Source: Cephalotrichum gorgonifer
Lineage: Eukaryota > Ascomycota > Sordariomycetes > Microascales > Microascaceae
Direction of reading: 5' to 3'
Length of the DNA: 64,000 nucleotides
Assembly (NCBI GenBank): GCA_900312665.1
Contig: ONZQ02000003.1
Coordinates: forward strand, 1,716,986 to 1,780,985
Positions 47,969 through 58,396 of the stretch are shown in pieces. Positions within the stretch are counted from its first letter, which is position 1; each line of letters opens with the position of its first letter. The position numbers and the translations under genes were made by a program. The notes beneath the pieces are model-generated. The model saw only the letters and a program-made list of their open reading frames with translations, was not told the origin of the DNA and made no database searches.

Positions 47969-47970
<2 letters not shown>

Positions 47971-48000
<30 letters not shown>
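47971..48000. repeat. Dinucleotide repeat (TG)15
   Basis: Thirty bases of perfect TG repeat downstream of the GMC oxidoreductase gene. Confidence 0.9.
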
Positions 48001-48003
<3 letters not shown>

Positions 48004-48391
48004 CTGTGACGTGCGCGGCGAAGTTCCATTCGTTTCAGGCAGACGGTGTAAGTCCAGACCAAGCCTCTCGCCCCGTCGATCCAAGAGAGGCTAAAACGTG
48101 CATCTTTTTTCAGGATCCTCCATCCCATCTGTACTATTCTTATCTTCCATCCCAAATGCCGTGTGTCCGGAGAAATTAAGCATATCGTGAGGCCGGAGAA
48201 ATAAGCATTGAAACGAGCCCGGCGATCACACAGCATGGTTGCACGAACAGATACCTGCCTTCCCATCATTATACGTCTCTATCTCTGAGTGAAAAGGCCG
48301 CGGCGCCTGAGACGGGAGATCACTCAAATGCGCAGAGATCCGTATTTGGATGCCCGGTCAATATAACGAGATATGAGGAGTCTGGAAAAAA

Positions 48392-48412
48392 GGGGGGGGG
48401 GGGGGGGGGGGG
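48392..48412. repeat. Poly(G) tract, 21 bases
   Basis: Run of 21 G just before the assembly gap; probably the reason sequencing or assembly broke here. Confidence 0.85.
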
Positions 48413-48426
48413 AGGGAGGCGGAGTC

Positions 48427-48454
48427 NNNNNNNNNNNNNNNNNNNNNNNNNNNN
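48427..48454. other. Assembly gap, 28 N
   Basis: Twenty-eight undetermined bases flanked on both sides by the same AGGCGGAGTC (48417-48426 and 48457-48466). The true gap may be zero or a collapsed repeat. Confidence 0.95.
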
Positions 48455-48720
48455 AGGAGGCGGAGTCAAGGTGCGGGTAGGCGTGAGTGGACTGGTATAT
48501 CATTCATGCTCCGGTGGCCCCTTCCCGGGCAGACGGACGGCGGCGCCCTTCTCGTGGTTACTCTCGTGGTTACTCCTTCCTGAGCAAAGTTTTGTTTCTT
48601 CTGGATGTCGTTATTCATTCATTATCGTTTGCGGAGTCAGTGATTCCCGAATAGGTGTAGTATTTCAAGAAGCTGGGCTTCATTCCATTCATTATTGTTT
48701 CTTTTATACATTAGGACGAG

Positions 48721-50033
48721 ATGGCGGGCACACGACTGCGTATATTCCTGGCGGCGCTATCCGCATCGCCGGTCCTCTCCACATGCGGATATGGGACCTC
48801 GTTACAGCCCCGGGCCGAGGTTGGCGTTGAGGTGGACACGTTTGGATATACCGGGCTTCTTGTACGTTTCTAACCTTTCCTGGTAAAACCCACCTGCACC
48901 TGGCCCAAGGCACATCTACGCCGCATCAACATTCCCAGCCGAGCCAAGCGACTAACGGGGGGGGGATGTTAAAACCGCTCAGGGACCAGTGAACTGGGTC
49001 GGGCTCGACCCCGTGGCAAACGCCATCTGCGGCGTCGGGACCCGCCAATCCCCCATCGACCTCGACAGCAACGCCCTCGATGTCCTAGAGGGGTCGTCGG
49101 TTGCCCTCGAGATCCCGGACATGCTGGACGGTGCGGCGCTGGAGAACCTTGGGACGACGGTAGAGGTGGTCGCGCAGGGAGGGACCCTGTCGCTGGGCGA
49201 CGGCCAGGAGTTTCGGCTCGCGCAGTTCCACTTCCACCTCCCCTCCGAGCACCTCGACAACGGGACGAGCAGGGCCATGGAGATGCACATGGTGTTCGAG
49301 GGGGAGGATGGGCAGGTTGCCGTTATGGCGGCCTTCATCGACGTCGAGGGGGCGGGGGATGGGGAGGTCGTGGGAGCTCCGGTACCGGAGGGGGTGGTCA
49401 TCGAGGAGGAGGAGGGGGAGGAGGACGACGAAGATGACGATGAATCGGACTCGGCTTTGGATAAACGATTCGGCGTTTCTCGTCGTCAAGCTGCCGGATC
49501 AGTTCTCGAAGCGGTGTTTAGCGTCGTCCAGGACGTATCACAGCCGGGGTCTTCCACGACGACGCCCCCACTCGTCATGTCCGATCTCGTAAACACGTTC
49601 CTCTCCGGGCAATTCCAGACGCAAGTCTCCTTTTACCCTCCCTTGTCACCCCTGCCTCAAGACCCCACTTCCTAGGGCCCTGAGCTACCGCGAGCTAACA
49701 TGGCCGATTGATAGATACTCGGGCTCACTTACTACACCGCCCTGCACCGAGGGCGTGACATGGCTCGTCTCGTCCCAGGTCCTCCCCATCACCCAGCGTA
49801 GCTTTGCTAGTGTGAGAGGTGTCCTCGGTTTCAACTCGCGGTTCCCGCAGACTGAACTGGGCCAGGAGAATCTCCTCCAGGTAGTAGCCCGTTCGGCGGC
49901 ACAGGCGGGCGCGGGGGTGGCACCGGAAGCGGTAATACCAGGAGTGGGGGTGGACGGACAGGAAGAAGCATCGTTGGCGTCTAATATGGAGGCCGTCTTG
50001 GCCACGTACCGGCCAATTCCTGTCCCACCTTGA
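48721..50033 (+). CDS. Alpha-class carbonic anhydrase, predicted secreted
   Basis: Zinc enzyme that interconverts carbon dioxide and bicarbonate. Three exons: 48721-48861, 48983-49620 and 49715-50033; 365 residues. The start MAGTRLRIFLAALSASPVLS is a likely signal peptide. The alpha-class core is GTRQSPIDL, then LAQFHFHLPSEH and EMHMVF, giving zinc ligands His130, His132 and His149. Near 261-270 comes YSGSLTTPPC, with the substrate-pocket TT pair, followed by VTW. Two oddities: intron 2 begins GCAAGT, a GC-AG intron needed to keep phase (FQT to YSG), and between the third His and the YSGSLTTPPC segment there is an insert of about 80 residues, with an acidic run (188-203) and a Lys-Arg pair (208-209) that a Kex2-type protease could cut. 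Confidence 0.9.
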
Positions 50034-51527
50034 GAAATACGTACTCGTAAGAGTAGCCTCGCAATAGAGGACCGGTGTGATGAGACCAGGCGGGCGGAGC
50101 TGGCTAGGTTACCTTTGCATACTTAGTGGAATACATGTAAATCGTTCGGCTTGCTTTTAGGCACGAGTGAAAATAATAGGCAGGACTGCGTATTACTCGT
50201 AGTCCGAAGATGGCCCGCTATGCAGAGGGTACATATGCTTTATGGTTGCTAACGCGGCATGGGCGGGTTGTATAATATTACGATGGTTCGGGTTCTGGAG
50301 ATTAGATCAGATTGATAAGGAATTGCTGTCATATTCGTATGTGGGGTGTGCCGCAGACTGTCCAATGGTGCCGCCGAGTCTGCCCCAGAGTTTGAGGGGA
50401 GAGCAGGGGCGAGCCCTGGAACGAACTTGTATTGTTACATGGCGCCAGTAGGCTTTGCGGGATTTCAGGGACGAGGCCTCTGAGAGGAGACCTCGGTTTC
50501 ACAACCAGGGAAGTTTCCGCAGGGTGATGCCCAAAGGAGTGAGGGATGACACCGAGGCCTTGCAAATGACCGGTAATACAAGGACTCATACTCATTGTCG
50601 TAGCTAAGGGCACGGCCGAGGAACCCTGGCCGCTTGGCACCAATCCGGGTGTAGTACTTGTACGGATGCAGCTGTTATTCTTTTGGACTCAATGCTGTTG
50701 CGTTTCACGCCGTGTCATCTCGCGCTGAAGTTTGAGGGATAAATGTAGGTAGTATCGGCCAGGGTGAGGGAAAAAGGCTAGTGACAGTTAGCTACCTCAT
50801 CTTTGTGAGCGTGGTGCGGTGGTGAAGCTGCTCGAGTTGTTTAATGCGCATGTTGATGGAGGCGGTGATGGAGGCGGTAGTCTGCAACTGGTAATAATAG
50901 AGGGGCGGCCGGCCCCGATAATGGAATATGCCTTGCCCGAGCCACTAGGGATTGAGGAACTCGGGTGGTCGGGTCTAGATTTTTGCGCCGCAGGGTACTG
51001 TCGAGGTTCTTAGTACAATGGCAAATCATACCCCAATGAGCCGATGGCCAGCTCGCAACTCCAACTCTGACTGATTAACAGCGGCCCGGTAGGCGCCTCT
51101 AAATGTTCTAGGGCCCCTGCACATACACCACACCGCCAACTATGGAAGTACCCCGTACGAGGTGCTCACATGCGCTGATCGAAATGGACCCGGTGCGTCT
51201 TTGTAGGTGGTACTAGTGCCGGCGGAGTACCTCGCTAGTGAGTGCAGATGCGACTTCGGTGACATGGACGGATGACTCGAATTTTTTTTTCCTCGTCCCG
51301 TCCACCGCCTTTGTGCTTTCCTTCTCCCTGGGAAGGTTATTCTGCCCCTCTGCCCCCACATAGTATCCTCCCGCCAACCTTCAGATGATTCATTCTTTAT
51401 AAACCCTCACGGTCCACGACAGCCAAGGCTCTCCTCCCCCCTCTTCTCCCGGTTCTCCGCTCCCCCACTAGCGAGTCGACGACCTCCCTGCCCTCAGACT
51501 CCCGCTCTCGACCTCGTTCCGGAAATC
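50034..51527. other. Intergenic, upstream of the acetylglutamate kinase
   Basis: No supported gene. ACTCGTA words near 50043 and 50197 and TACTTGTA near 50656. The last 150 bases are C/T-rich, as is usual for fungal leaders. Confidence 0.5.
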
Positions 51528-53087
51528 ATGCAGTCCGCCCGCCAAGCGGCCCTGAGGGCCTCGTCTTCCCTGACCGCTCGGGCACCCGTCGTCGCCCGGT
51601 CGAGCCTCGCGAAGAATGCCGTCCGGCCGCTCACCACCACGGCCGCCCGCGCCCGCAGCTCCCCCGCCTCTACCCTGCCGAACCCGAACCAGACCCTGAG
51701 GGACATTGTCGTTCAGACGGTGAAGAACATCGGATCCCACCGGGAAGGCCAGCAGTACCTAAAGTACTTCACCTCGGTCTCGTCCGACTCCTTTGCTATC
51801 ATCAAGGCGGGAGGCGCCATTCTCACCGACCACCTCGACGGGTTCTGCAAGTCCCTCCTGGTCCTGCACCAGCTCGGCCTATATCCCGTCGTCGTCCACG
51901 GCGGCGGGCCCCAGCTCAACAAGCTTCTTGAGGAGGCCGGCGTCGAGCCCCAGTTTGAGGAGGGCATCCGCGTGACCGACGAGAAGACCCTCAGCATCGC
52001 GAAGAAGCTGTTCTACCAGGAGAGCCTGAAGCTCTCCGAGGCCCTCAACCGCGTGGGCGTGTCCAACATGCCCATCACCCACTCCCTCACCGCCGATTAC
52101 CTCGACCGTGACCGGTGGGGCTTCGTCGGCGACATCACCGACGTCAACCTGGCGCCCATTGAGAAGGCCATCAAGGCCGGATACATCCCGATTGTGCCCT
52201 CACTGGCCATGACCGAGAGCGGTCAGGTGCTCAACGTGAACGCCGACGTCACCGCCGCCAGCCTGGCCCGCGCCATGAAGCCCCTGAAGATCATCTACCT
52301 CTCCGAGAAAGGCGGTCTGTTCCGGGGCGAGGGCGGCGACATGATTAGCGAGATCTTCCTCGACCAGGAATACGACGAGATCCTGCGCCAGCCCTGGTGC
52401 CAGAGGGGTACCGGCCTGAAGATCAGGGAGAGCAAGAAGCTTCTCGACACCCTCCCCCGGACCTCCAGCATCGCCATCATCCACCCCGACGACCTCCAGA
52501 CCGAGCTCTTCACCATCTCTGGCGCCGGCACCCTCATCCGCCGCGGTGAGAAGGTCGAGGTGGTCTCCTCCCTCTCCGAGGTCAAGGACCTGCCCAAGTT
52601 CAAGGAGGCCCTCGCCCGCGGCCAGACCGGCGACAAGACCGTCACCGCCGCCATCGACAGCTACCTCGAGACCCTCGCGGACAAGCCCTTCAAGGCCTAC
52701 TACGACGACGCCATGACCTGCCTCGCCATCGTCCTCCAGCCCACCGAGAGCCGCCCCTTCTCGTCCTGGGTCACCCTCTCTATCGACAAGTCCGGCTGGC
52801 TCACCAACGCCACCGAGAACGTCTTCCAGGCCATCGAGAAGGACAACTCCAACATCGTCTGGACCGTGAGCAAGGACGACGACAACCTCTCCTGGTTCTT
52901 CGAGCGGTGCGACGGCAGCTTCTGCATCGACGACGTCGTCCTCTTCTGGCGCGGCTTCAGGCTCGAGGAGTACGGCAACCTGCAGGCCGTCTTCAACGAG
53001 GTCAAGGCCCTGGGCCGCGTGAGCCTCGGCGAGCCGAAGGAGGGCGCCGCTGCGCCTACCAAGTCGGCGTCCGCCAACAAGAAGTAA
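51528..53087 (+). CDS. Acetylglutamate kinase, Arg5,6-type but without the reductase
   Basis: Second step of arginine synthesis in mitochondria: ATP plus N-acetylglutamate gives N-acetylglutamyl phosphate. One exon, 519 residues. The first ~45 residues are Arg/Ser/Ala-rich without acids, a typical mitochondrial presequence. The amino-acid kinase domain spans about 88-345: FAIIKAGGAI with Lys93, HGGGPQ (124-129), GIRVTDEKT, LNVNADVTAASLARAM and EKGGLFRGEGG, and it ends with SGAGTLIRRG. A DUF619/NAT-type domain follows (about 365-500; VTLSIDKSGWLTN, FFERCDGSFCIDDVV). Yeast and Neurospora proteins continue into an N-acetylglutamyl-phosphate reductase, to about 860-870 residues; this one stops after a short Lys-rich tail, and no reductase is seen downstream. 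Confidence 0.9.
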   Translation: MQSARQAALRASSSLTARAPVVARSSLAKNAVRPLTTTAARARSSPASTLPNPNQTLRDIVVQTVKNIGSHREGQQYLKYFTSVSSDSFAIIKAGGAILTDHLDGFCKSLLVLHQLGLYPVVVHGGGPQLNKLLEEAGVEPQFEEGIRVTDEKTLSIAKKLFYQESLKLSEALNRVGVSNMPITHSLTADYLDRDRWGFVGDITDVNLAPIEKAIKAGYIPIVPSLAMTESGQVLNVNADVTAASLARAMKPLKIIYLSEKGGLFRGEGGDMISEIFLDQEYDEILRQPWCQRGTGLKIRESKKLLDTLPRTSSIAIIHPDDLQTELFTISGAGTLIRRGEKVEVVSSLSEVKDLPKFKEALARGQTGDKTVTAAIDSYLETLADKPFKAYYDDAMTCLAIVLQPTESRPFSSWVTLSIDKSGWLTNATENVFQAIEKDNSNIVWTVSKDDDNLSWFFERCDGSFCIDDVVLFWRGFRLEEYGNLQAVFNEVKALGRVSLGEPKEGAAAPTKSASANKK

Positions 53088-54208
53088 AAAAAAAAATTGT
53101 TTCCCCTTTACTTTAGAAGGAAGCATGTAAATGAGCGAGAGAGAAAGAAAAGCGTGGCGAGGGGGGGTGCGGGTGAATCTCTTCCTCCCCCCTTTTTTCC
53201 TCATTACTTAGAAATGTATGGATATGCCCATCCATCAGCCCATACAAGCGTCAAGCATAACCGAACCTATTTTGTATCCTCTTTTTTTCTTGTTCAGTCT
53301 GTTTGTTTTTTTTTCCGACGGCGTCTTGGGCAAAAGAAAAGAAAAATGTCTATTATTACATACCATTTTTTTTTGGCGAGTAGGGGGGAATGGAGGTGTT
53401 GTTTCTTGGGAATGTTTTGTAAATACGATTTCAGCCAAATATTGATTGATTGAATTCACCTTATAAACTGCAATAGGGGGCAAGTCTCTGATCACGTAGG
53501 ATACATGCATGTTCCGAAGGCGAAACTAGGCGGAGGCCGGGGGGGACCTTCATCAGTTCCGGGAGCATCTCAGGTCCCCCTTCAACCCGCTCGGGGGTGC
53601 CCTGGAGGATCCCGTTAGATAGATGATTTACATTTGGTGATACATCACTCGCTGGTTTGGCAAAGGAACACATATGAAGACTCAGTATGATCTTGAATTC
53701 AGCGCCTCCTTCCTTCAAAAATCAACAAGGGCCTATTCCTATCCTCCTCCTTCCCTTTCCCTTTCCAGCAGTTCATGTCGCGGAGTAGAAAGTGTACAGT
53801 ACACATGAAGGCGGATCAAGAAATCGAAAACGAACCGTATCGAAAACCAAACAAAAAACAAAAGCTGTAGACCATTTCTCGTGCTCCTAGGGGAGGATTC
53901 CAGGGCATTCCGTTCCCTCCGTCCCTCCCTCCCCTTTCATCGAGTGCGCGAATAATAAACAAAGACGTTATGTATCTTAATTACTACACCCCTCCTCCAA
54001 AACTCATCTTCATTTCCCTCCTCTTCAGTCCCCGGATTTCCCCTGCTGTTCCTCTATCGAGTAGAGGAAAAAACGACAGGATCGAGTGTGGAGAGATAAG
54101 AGGGAGGTGGAGGACATTATCATCATGAGACCTGGCAGAAAAGGACAAGACGAGGCGGATACCCAAAGCATGGGGTCGGAAAGACGTGGGTATTATCGGG
54201 TGGGGTAT
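53088..54208. other. Convergent intergenic region
   Basis: Between the kinase (+) and the SNARE gene (-). It starts with an A run and T-rich stretches that fit a 3' UTR. Searching the frames by eye gave no GxxGYxG-type reductase motif. Confidence 0.55.
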
Positions 54209-55252
54209 TTATTTGTTCTGGGACGTGACGACTGCTCAATAATTAATATCGGACGCCTCCTATATCTCACCGCATGAACCCATAGGGGAAGAGAAAAGAG
54301 ACTGGGAAGGGCGATGATGGAAGAAGGGGATGGGGGAGAGCGAGGAGTAGACCTACCAGCCGGCACGATAATGATTACGAGCAGGATAACGACACCAATC
54401 GCGATCCACATGCGCATCTTCATGTCCTTCCACCACATCGCCTTCCGGACGCGGTTCGCGCCCCGCCTGAATCCCTGGGCGGAGACGGCGAGGTTGTCTG
54501 TCTTGTCCTGAAGGGCGTCGAGGCGCTCGCCTCGCTGGGAGACCTTGTTGATGTTATCCCGCATCACGTCTACGGTATCGTCGATTTGCTGGTGAGATGG
54601 TCAGTAAAGATGTCCCCGGAGCATGCAAAACATCGCGCGACAAAGCCGGGAAAGGAAGGCCTCTCCGGGGGACTAGCTGGCAACGCTGGCGACTATTGCT
54701 GTGTCGAAAACGACATCGGGAGTAGCTCGAGAGTTCAAGGATTGATAGCAGGTCCGGGCCGGGTTGGTCGGCGAAACTTGCGAAAGGAACGACTGGCTTT
54801 GAAAATGACGTTTCTCATCGGGGACTCGAGGTTTAGACCGGTGTCGTAATTGTTGCTCTCGTTACACCAAGGTGCATAGTCGGCGAAGGCCGCGATATCC
54901 GACCGAAGCAGCCAGTTCGGGATTTTGGCGACCGGCTTCGGACCCATATCCGCGACGATATTCTCGACTTGCCATCGCATGGGCCCAGGTTTCCGATAAT
55001 ATTTCGCGAAAGCGCACGAGGTTCCGATAAGAAATTCGATGGTTTTCGTCGTCGCCAGGTTGCCAGGTTTACTTGTCCTCTCCGAAGCCTCCCTCTCACT
55101 CCTCCGAAAGGGATGGGAAATTGGTGAAGGAAAAAAAAACATACCGCCTGCAGAGCTTGTGTCCGGTTGTTCCCGCCCTGGCCGCCGCCGGGGGCGTTTC
55201 CGCCAGCCTGGCCGCTGGGGATATAAGGGTCATAGGGGGTGTCTTCAGGCAT
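54209..55252 (-). CDS. snc1: R-SNARE of the synaptobrevin/Snc family
   Basis: Vesicle SNARE for exocytosis and endosomal recycling. Three exons: 55252-55145, 54588-54357 and 54231-54209; 120 residues. A short Gly-rich N-terminus (MPEDTPYDPYIPSGQAGG) precedes the SNARE motif at about 32-90, with INKVSQRGERLDALQDKTDN and Arg55 at the zero layer. The juxtamembrane part is NRVRKAMWWKDMKM, followed by one span at about 97-112 (WIAIGVVILLVIIIV) and a short lumenal end AVVTSQNK. The last exon has only 23 bases. The first intron is 556 bases, about five to ten times longer than others here; skipping it joins ALQA directly to QIDDTVDVM, as in other fungal Snc proteins. Confidence 0.93.
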
Positions 55253-58200
55253 CGTGAGAGGTGTGTGTGTGTGTCTGTTCCGCTCGGGTTATCGCGCGAG
55301 GGCGGAGTGCGTAAAGGGGTCCTCCGTTAAGAGAGCGTAAAGTCGGAGAAGAAAAAGTACGTCAGGCGTAAGGGAATCGGGTCGCGGGCTTTGATGGGGG
55401 GAAAAACCAGCAGGTTCGTGTCGTGTTCTGGCGAGAGAGAAAGGTTCGTTGCGTCAGAGGGTGATGATGGGGAGAGGAATGAGCATGAGACGGACTCAAG
55501 CGGAGGCCGAAACGAGACGGGTTTGGAATGGTCCCAGCACCGGTCGCTGCAATGGCAACGGGGGTGACGACGCAGTGGCTGGGAGGTGTGGGTGGTGTTG
55601 TATCGCACTGTACGAAATGTACCTCTTATTCCTGACGGGAACAGAGAATTGTTGCTGGGTTTCGCGGTATTTTCCACCTTTTACCGTGGAGATGAATGGT
55701 AGGCTGCCTACTTGTACTTTATTATTTAGTACCTGCGCCACCATATTCTGAGCATCTGTATTACTCTTTCTCCCGTATTCTCTAGTGCTGACGAGAGGCG
55801 GTTTGAGCTACATAACACATATTGCAATGATCCTAGGGAGGAAGACCGAGCGAACCGATATCCTACTACCAGTATGACGAGCCCAATCCTGATGGGACGG
55901 ATGTTATCTGCTCAGATATTGGAAGTGTACCCATGTCTTAAATACTGGCACTGTGCAGAAAGACCAGTTTCCGTGGCTGTGCTGCATGTGATGTGCCGGA
56001 CTTAACGCCTCATCCCAGCATCAAGTGACATACATCATTTTAAACACGTGACTGTACATGTGGCTGCAATTTATGGAGTAAAGTAACCAAATATAGATTG
56101 GTCGAACCCAGCTTCCCGATTCGACACTTTGGGACGAGACTACTCTGTATGGAGCATGGAGATCTCCCCAGCCGAGTGTTTCGAGAAGCTGGGCAGGATA
56201 TAAAGCCGTCCGGCTTGCCATCGCCGTGCTCCTGAGCCCTTTAGGCAAATACGCTATTCCATTATTTAGAGATGCCTCCTTCTGCCGTTGCGGAGGCTGG
56301 CCCAACCTCGCTTGTGTCCAACCCGGACCTGCCACCTGGACTGCGTCCCAGCAACGGACAACAGTGTCTATGTATGTCCTCTCGCGCCAATTGATTCTCA
56401 CTCCCTCTCCTGGACAGCCAAAGGAACGAGAAGAGCCCGAGGTTGGCCTCTCGGCCTTTGCCAGCACGACCGCTGAGCCGGACCACGCACTGCCTAAAGT
56501 CTCGGTGCAGGAGACCGGTTTCATCGGCGATGGTTTACCCCCAGCCTAGCTCCCGTTTACACTCACGGGGAGCTTGTGCGATGGATTTAAATGTGTTTCC
56601 AGGCACGCAAGCTAAGGGATTCCAATCGGCAGCTCCTCGGTCATGCCACCCGTTCCTGGTCGCTTGAGGGCGAAGGAAGCATGCTTATGTAAGGTTTGCG
56701 CCTCCGCTCACTCGCCAACTCTCCCTAGACCATGGAAGGGTCGGAGGTTGGGCTATGCCTGGTCATCAGCGCGTATGATGTCAGTGTGCTCTTTGGGCCT
56801 CGATTCTCCGTTAAGAGCACATTTTTCTTTCCGACCCAGCCAAGGGCGGCCCGCCCACCCACTACTAACTGCCAGTACTTGTCCTGGGACCGTCAATCAG
56901 GTCCCCCTTCTTCAATCAAACCTTGTTCTATGATGCTAGGGAGCATCGGCACAATACAATACTGCATACTGTCGTCTGACGACATGACGGCTGACGGGCA
57001 TCGGCGGCGGGTACGATGTACTTGCTTGTACTGAAGTAACCCAGCTGAAAAGATTTGGCCACCCATACTTGTCCTCGTCTGGCCCGCTGACTTGAGACAT
57101 TGGTGGTTGGGCCGGCTTACGAAACCACTACTCGTACCAATTCGCCGATGCTCGACCAACGTCCCGAGGCCATTTCGTCGTTCGACGTTTCGACATCCCC
57201 ACAACCAAGTACCGAGGGCTTCTTTTGTTTGTACTCACCGGAGCTAGGGGCCGGTACTAGTACGGGTATACGAGTATACGAGTACTATGTCATTAGCGAA
57301 ACACAAGGGCGCCACTCGTCTCGGGCTTGTACTTTTAGGGAGGGCCCAGTCTGTGCTCGTACTCGTACTTGTGCTAATATGGGGTTTACGGATGCCTGTA
57401 TAACTATGCAACGCCGCCCAAACCAACACAGGAGCTAGCAAAGAAGAAAAGCACTTAACTCTCCACCAGGCTCCGCCGGCCCCTCCACGCTCGATCAATA
57501 GCGCGCCATCAACACTCACGGACTCACGGAGGCTGCTTTTAGGCTTGCGTGTCCAGGGATAACTTCTCGCTGGTCCAGTGTCCTTTTGCCCTTTACAGGC
57601 CATGGAGAGCCAAACTGCGCCGAGTGGGGCCGACGACCTCCTTTTTCTTTCTTCGGGCTCCTCGGAAGCATGCCTGTGCGTTCCCACCTCTTGGCCAACC
57701 TCGTATTAGTCCACCCAGCCAACTCGTATACGTATTATGTCCGCACCACTGGCCCGGCCATATGCATGGAGCGTCCCATCAGTTCGTACTCGTACCTGGC
57801 TCGTACCACGGCCTTCGGCCTCCTGGGCTAAGGATCCGCCCAGCTGGGAAGCTCATTACCACGCCAATAATATGGACCTAAACTGCATTCTCCGCATACT
57901 AGACTTGTACGAGTACCATACATACCCTCAGTACTCCGTGCTCGCACTCGTAATGACATAATGCTTTCGATGATGGTCGCTTCTCCTCTCATCCCTCCCT
58001 TCATCTCGTTATTGTAACCCGTCCGGACAGGGTGACGCTTCCATATGTTCTTCACTCTTTCCCTCTCTTAAAATAACATCCTCCCTACCGAACACATCCT
58101 CGTACAAGCCGCCGCCTGCCATAGCAGCAGCAATCCTCACCGCCGGCCACATTTCCTCAGTCCGGCATATCACCTTGCCCTCATCCTCCTTCCTTGCCGT

Positions 58201-58396
58201 CAGCCCTTGATTGGTGCTTTGTGGTATACCTCGTGCCTTCTTCTAAGTCGTGTATTTTTACACTGTCTTTGTTTCCGACAACCGTTTACTTCGCATCTTT
58301 CATGATATAAGTTCCCCAACCAAGGCTTCTAATCGCATGTCGATCCTATACTTAGAATAGACCATTCCTCCGAAACGCGGCTTCCCATATCCCGGT
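55253..58396. other. Long divergent intergenic region, 3.1 kb
   Basis: Between the SNARE gene (-) and the GH76 gene (+). No supported gene. The segment 57100-57960 holds the densest cluster of TACGAGT/ACTCGTA words in the window (near 57127, 57269, 57276, 57358, 57722, 57785, 57909 and 57947). Confidence 0.55.

Larger units (their letters stand above)
47806..48720. other. Intergenic, with repeats and assembly gap
   Basis: Between the GMC gene and the carbonic anhydrase. Contains a (TG)15 repeat, a G21 run and a block of 28 N. No gene seen. Confidence 0.6.

Noticed and set aside
52200..53204. 334-codon open frame antisense to acetylglutamate kinase
   Set aside because: Low-complexity Gly/Leu/Val/Asp composition typical of the reverse of a GC-rich coding exon.
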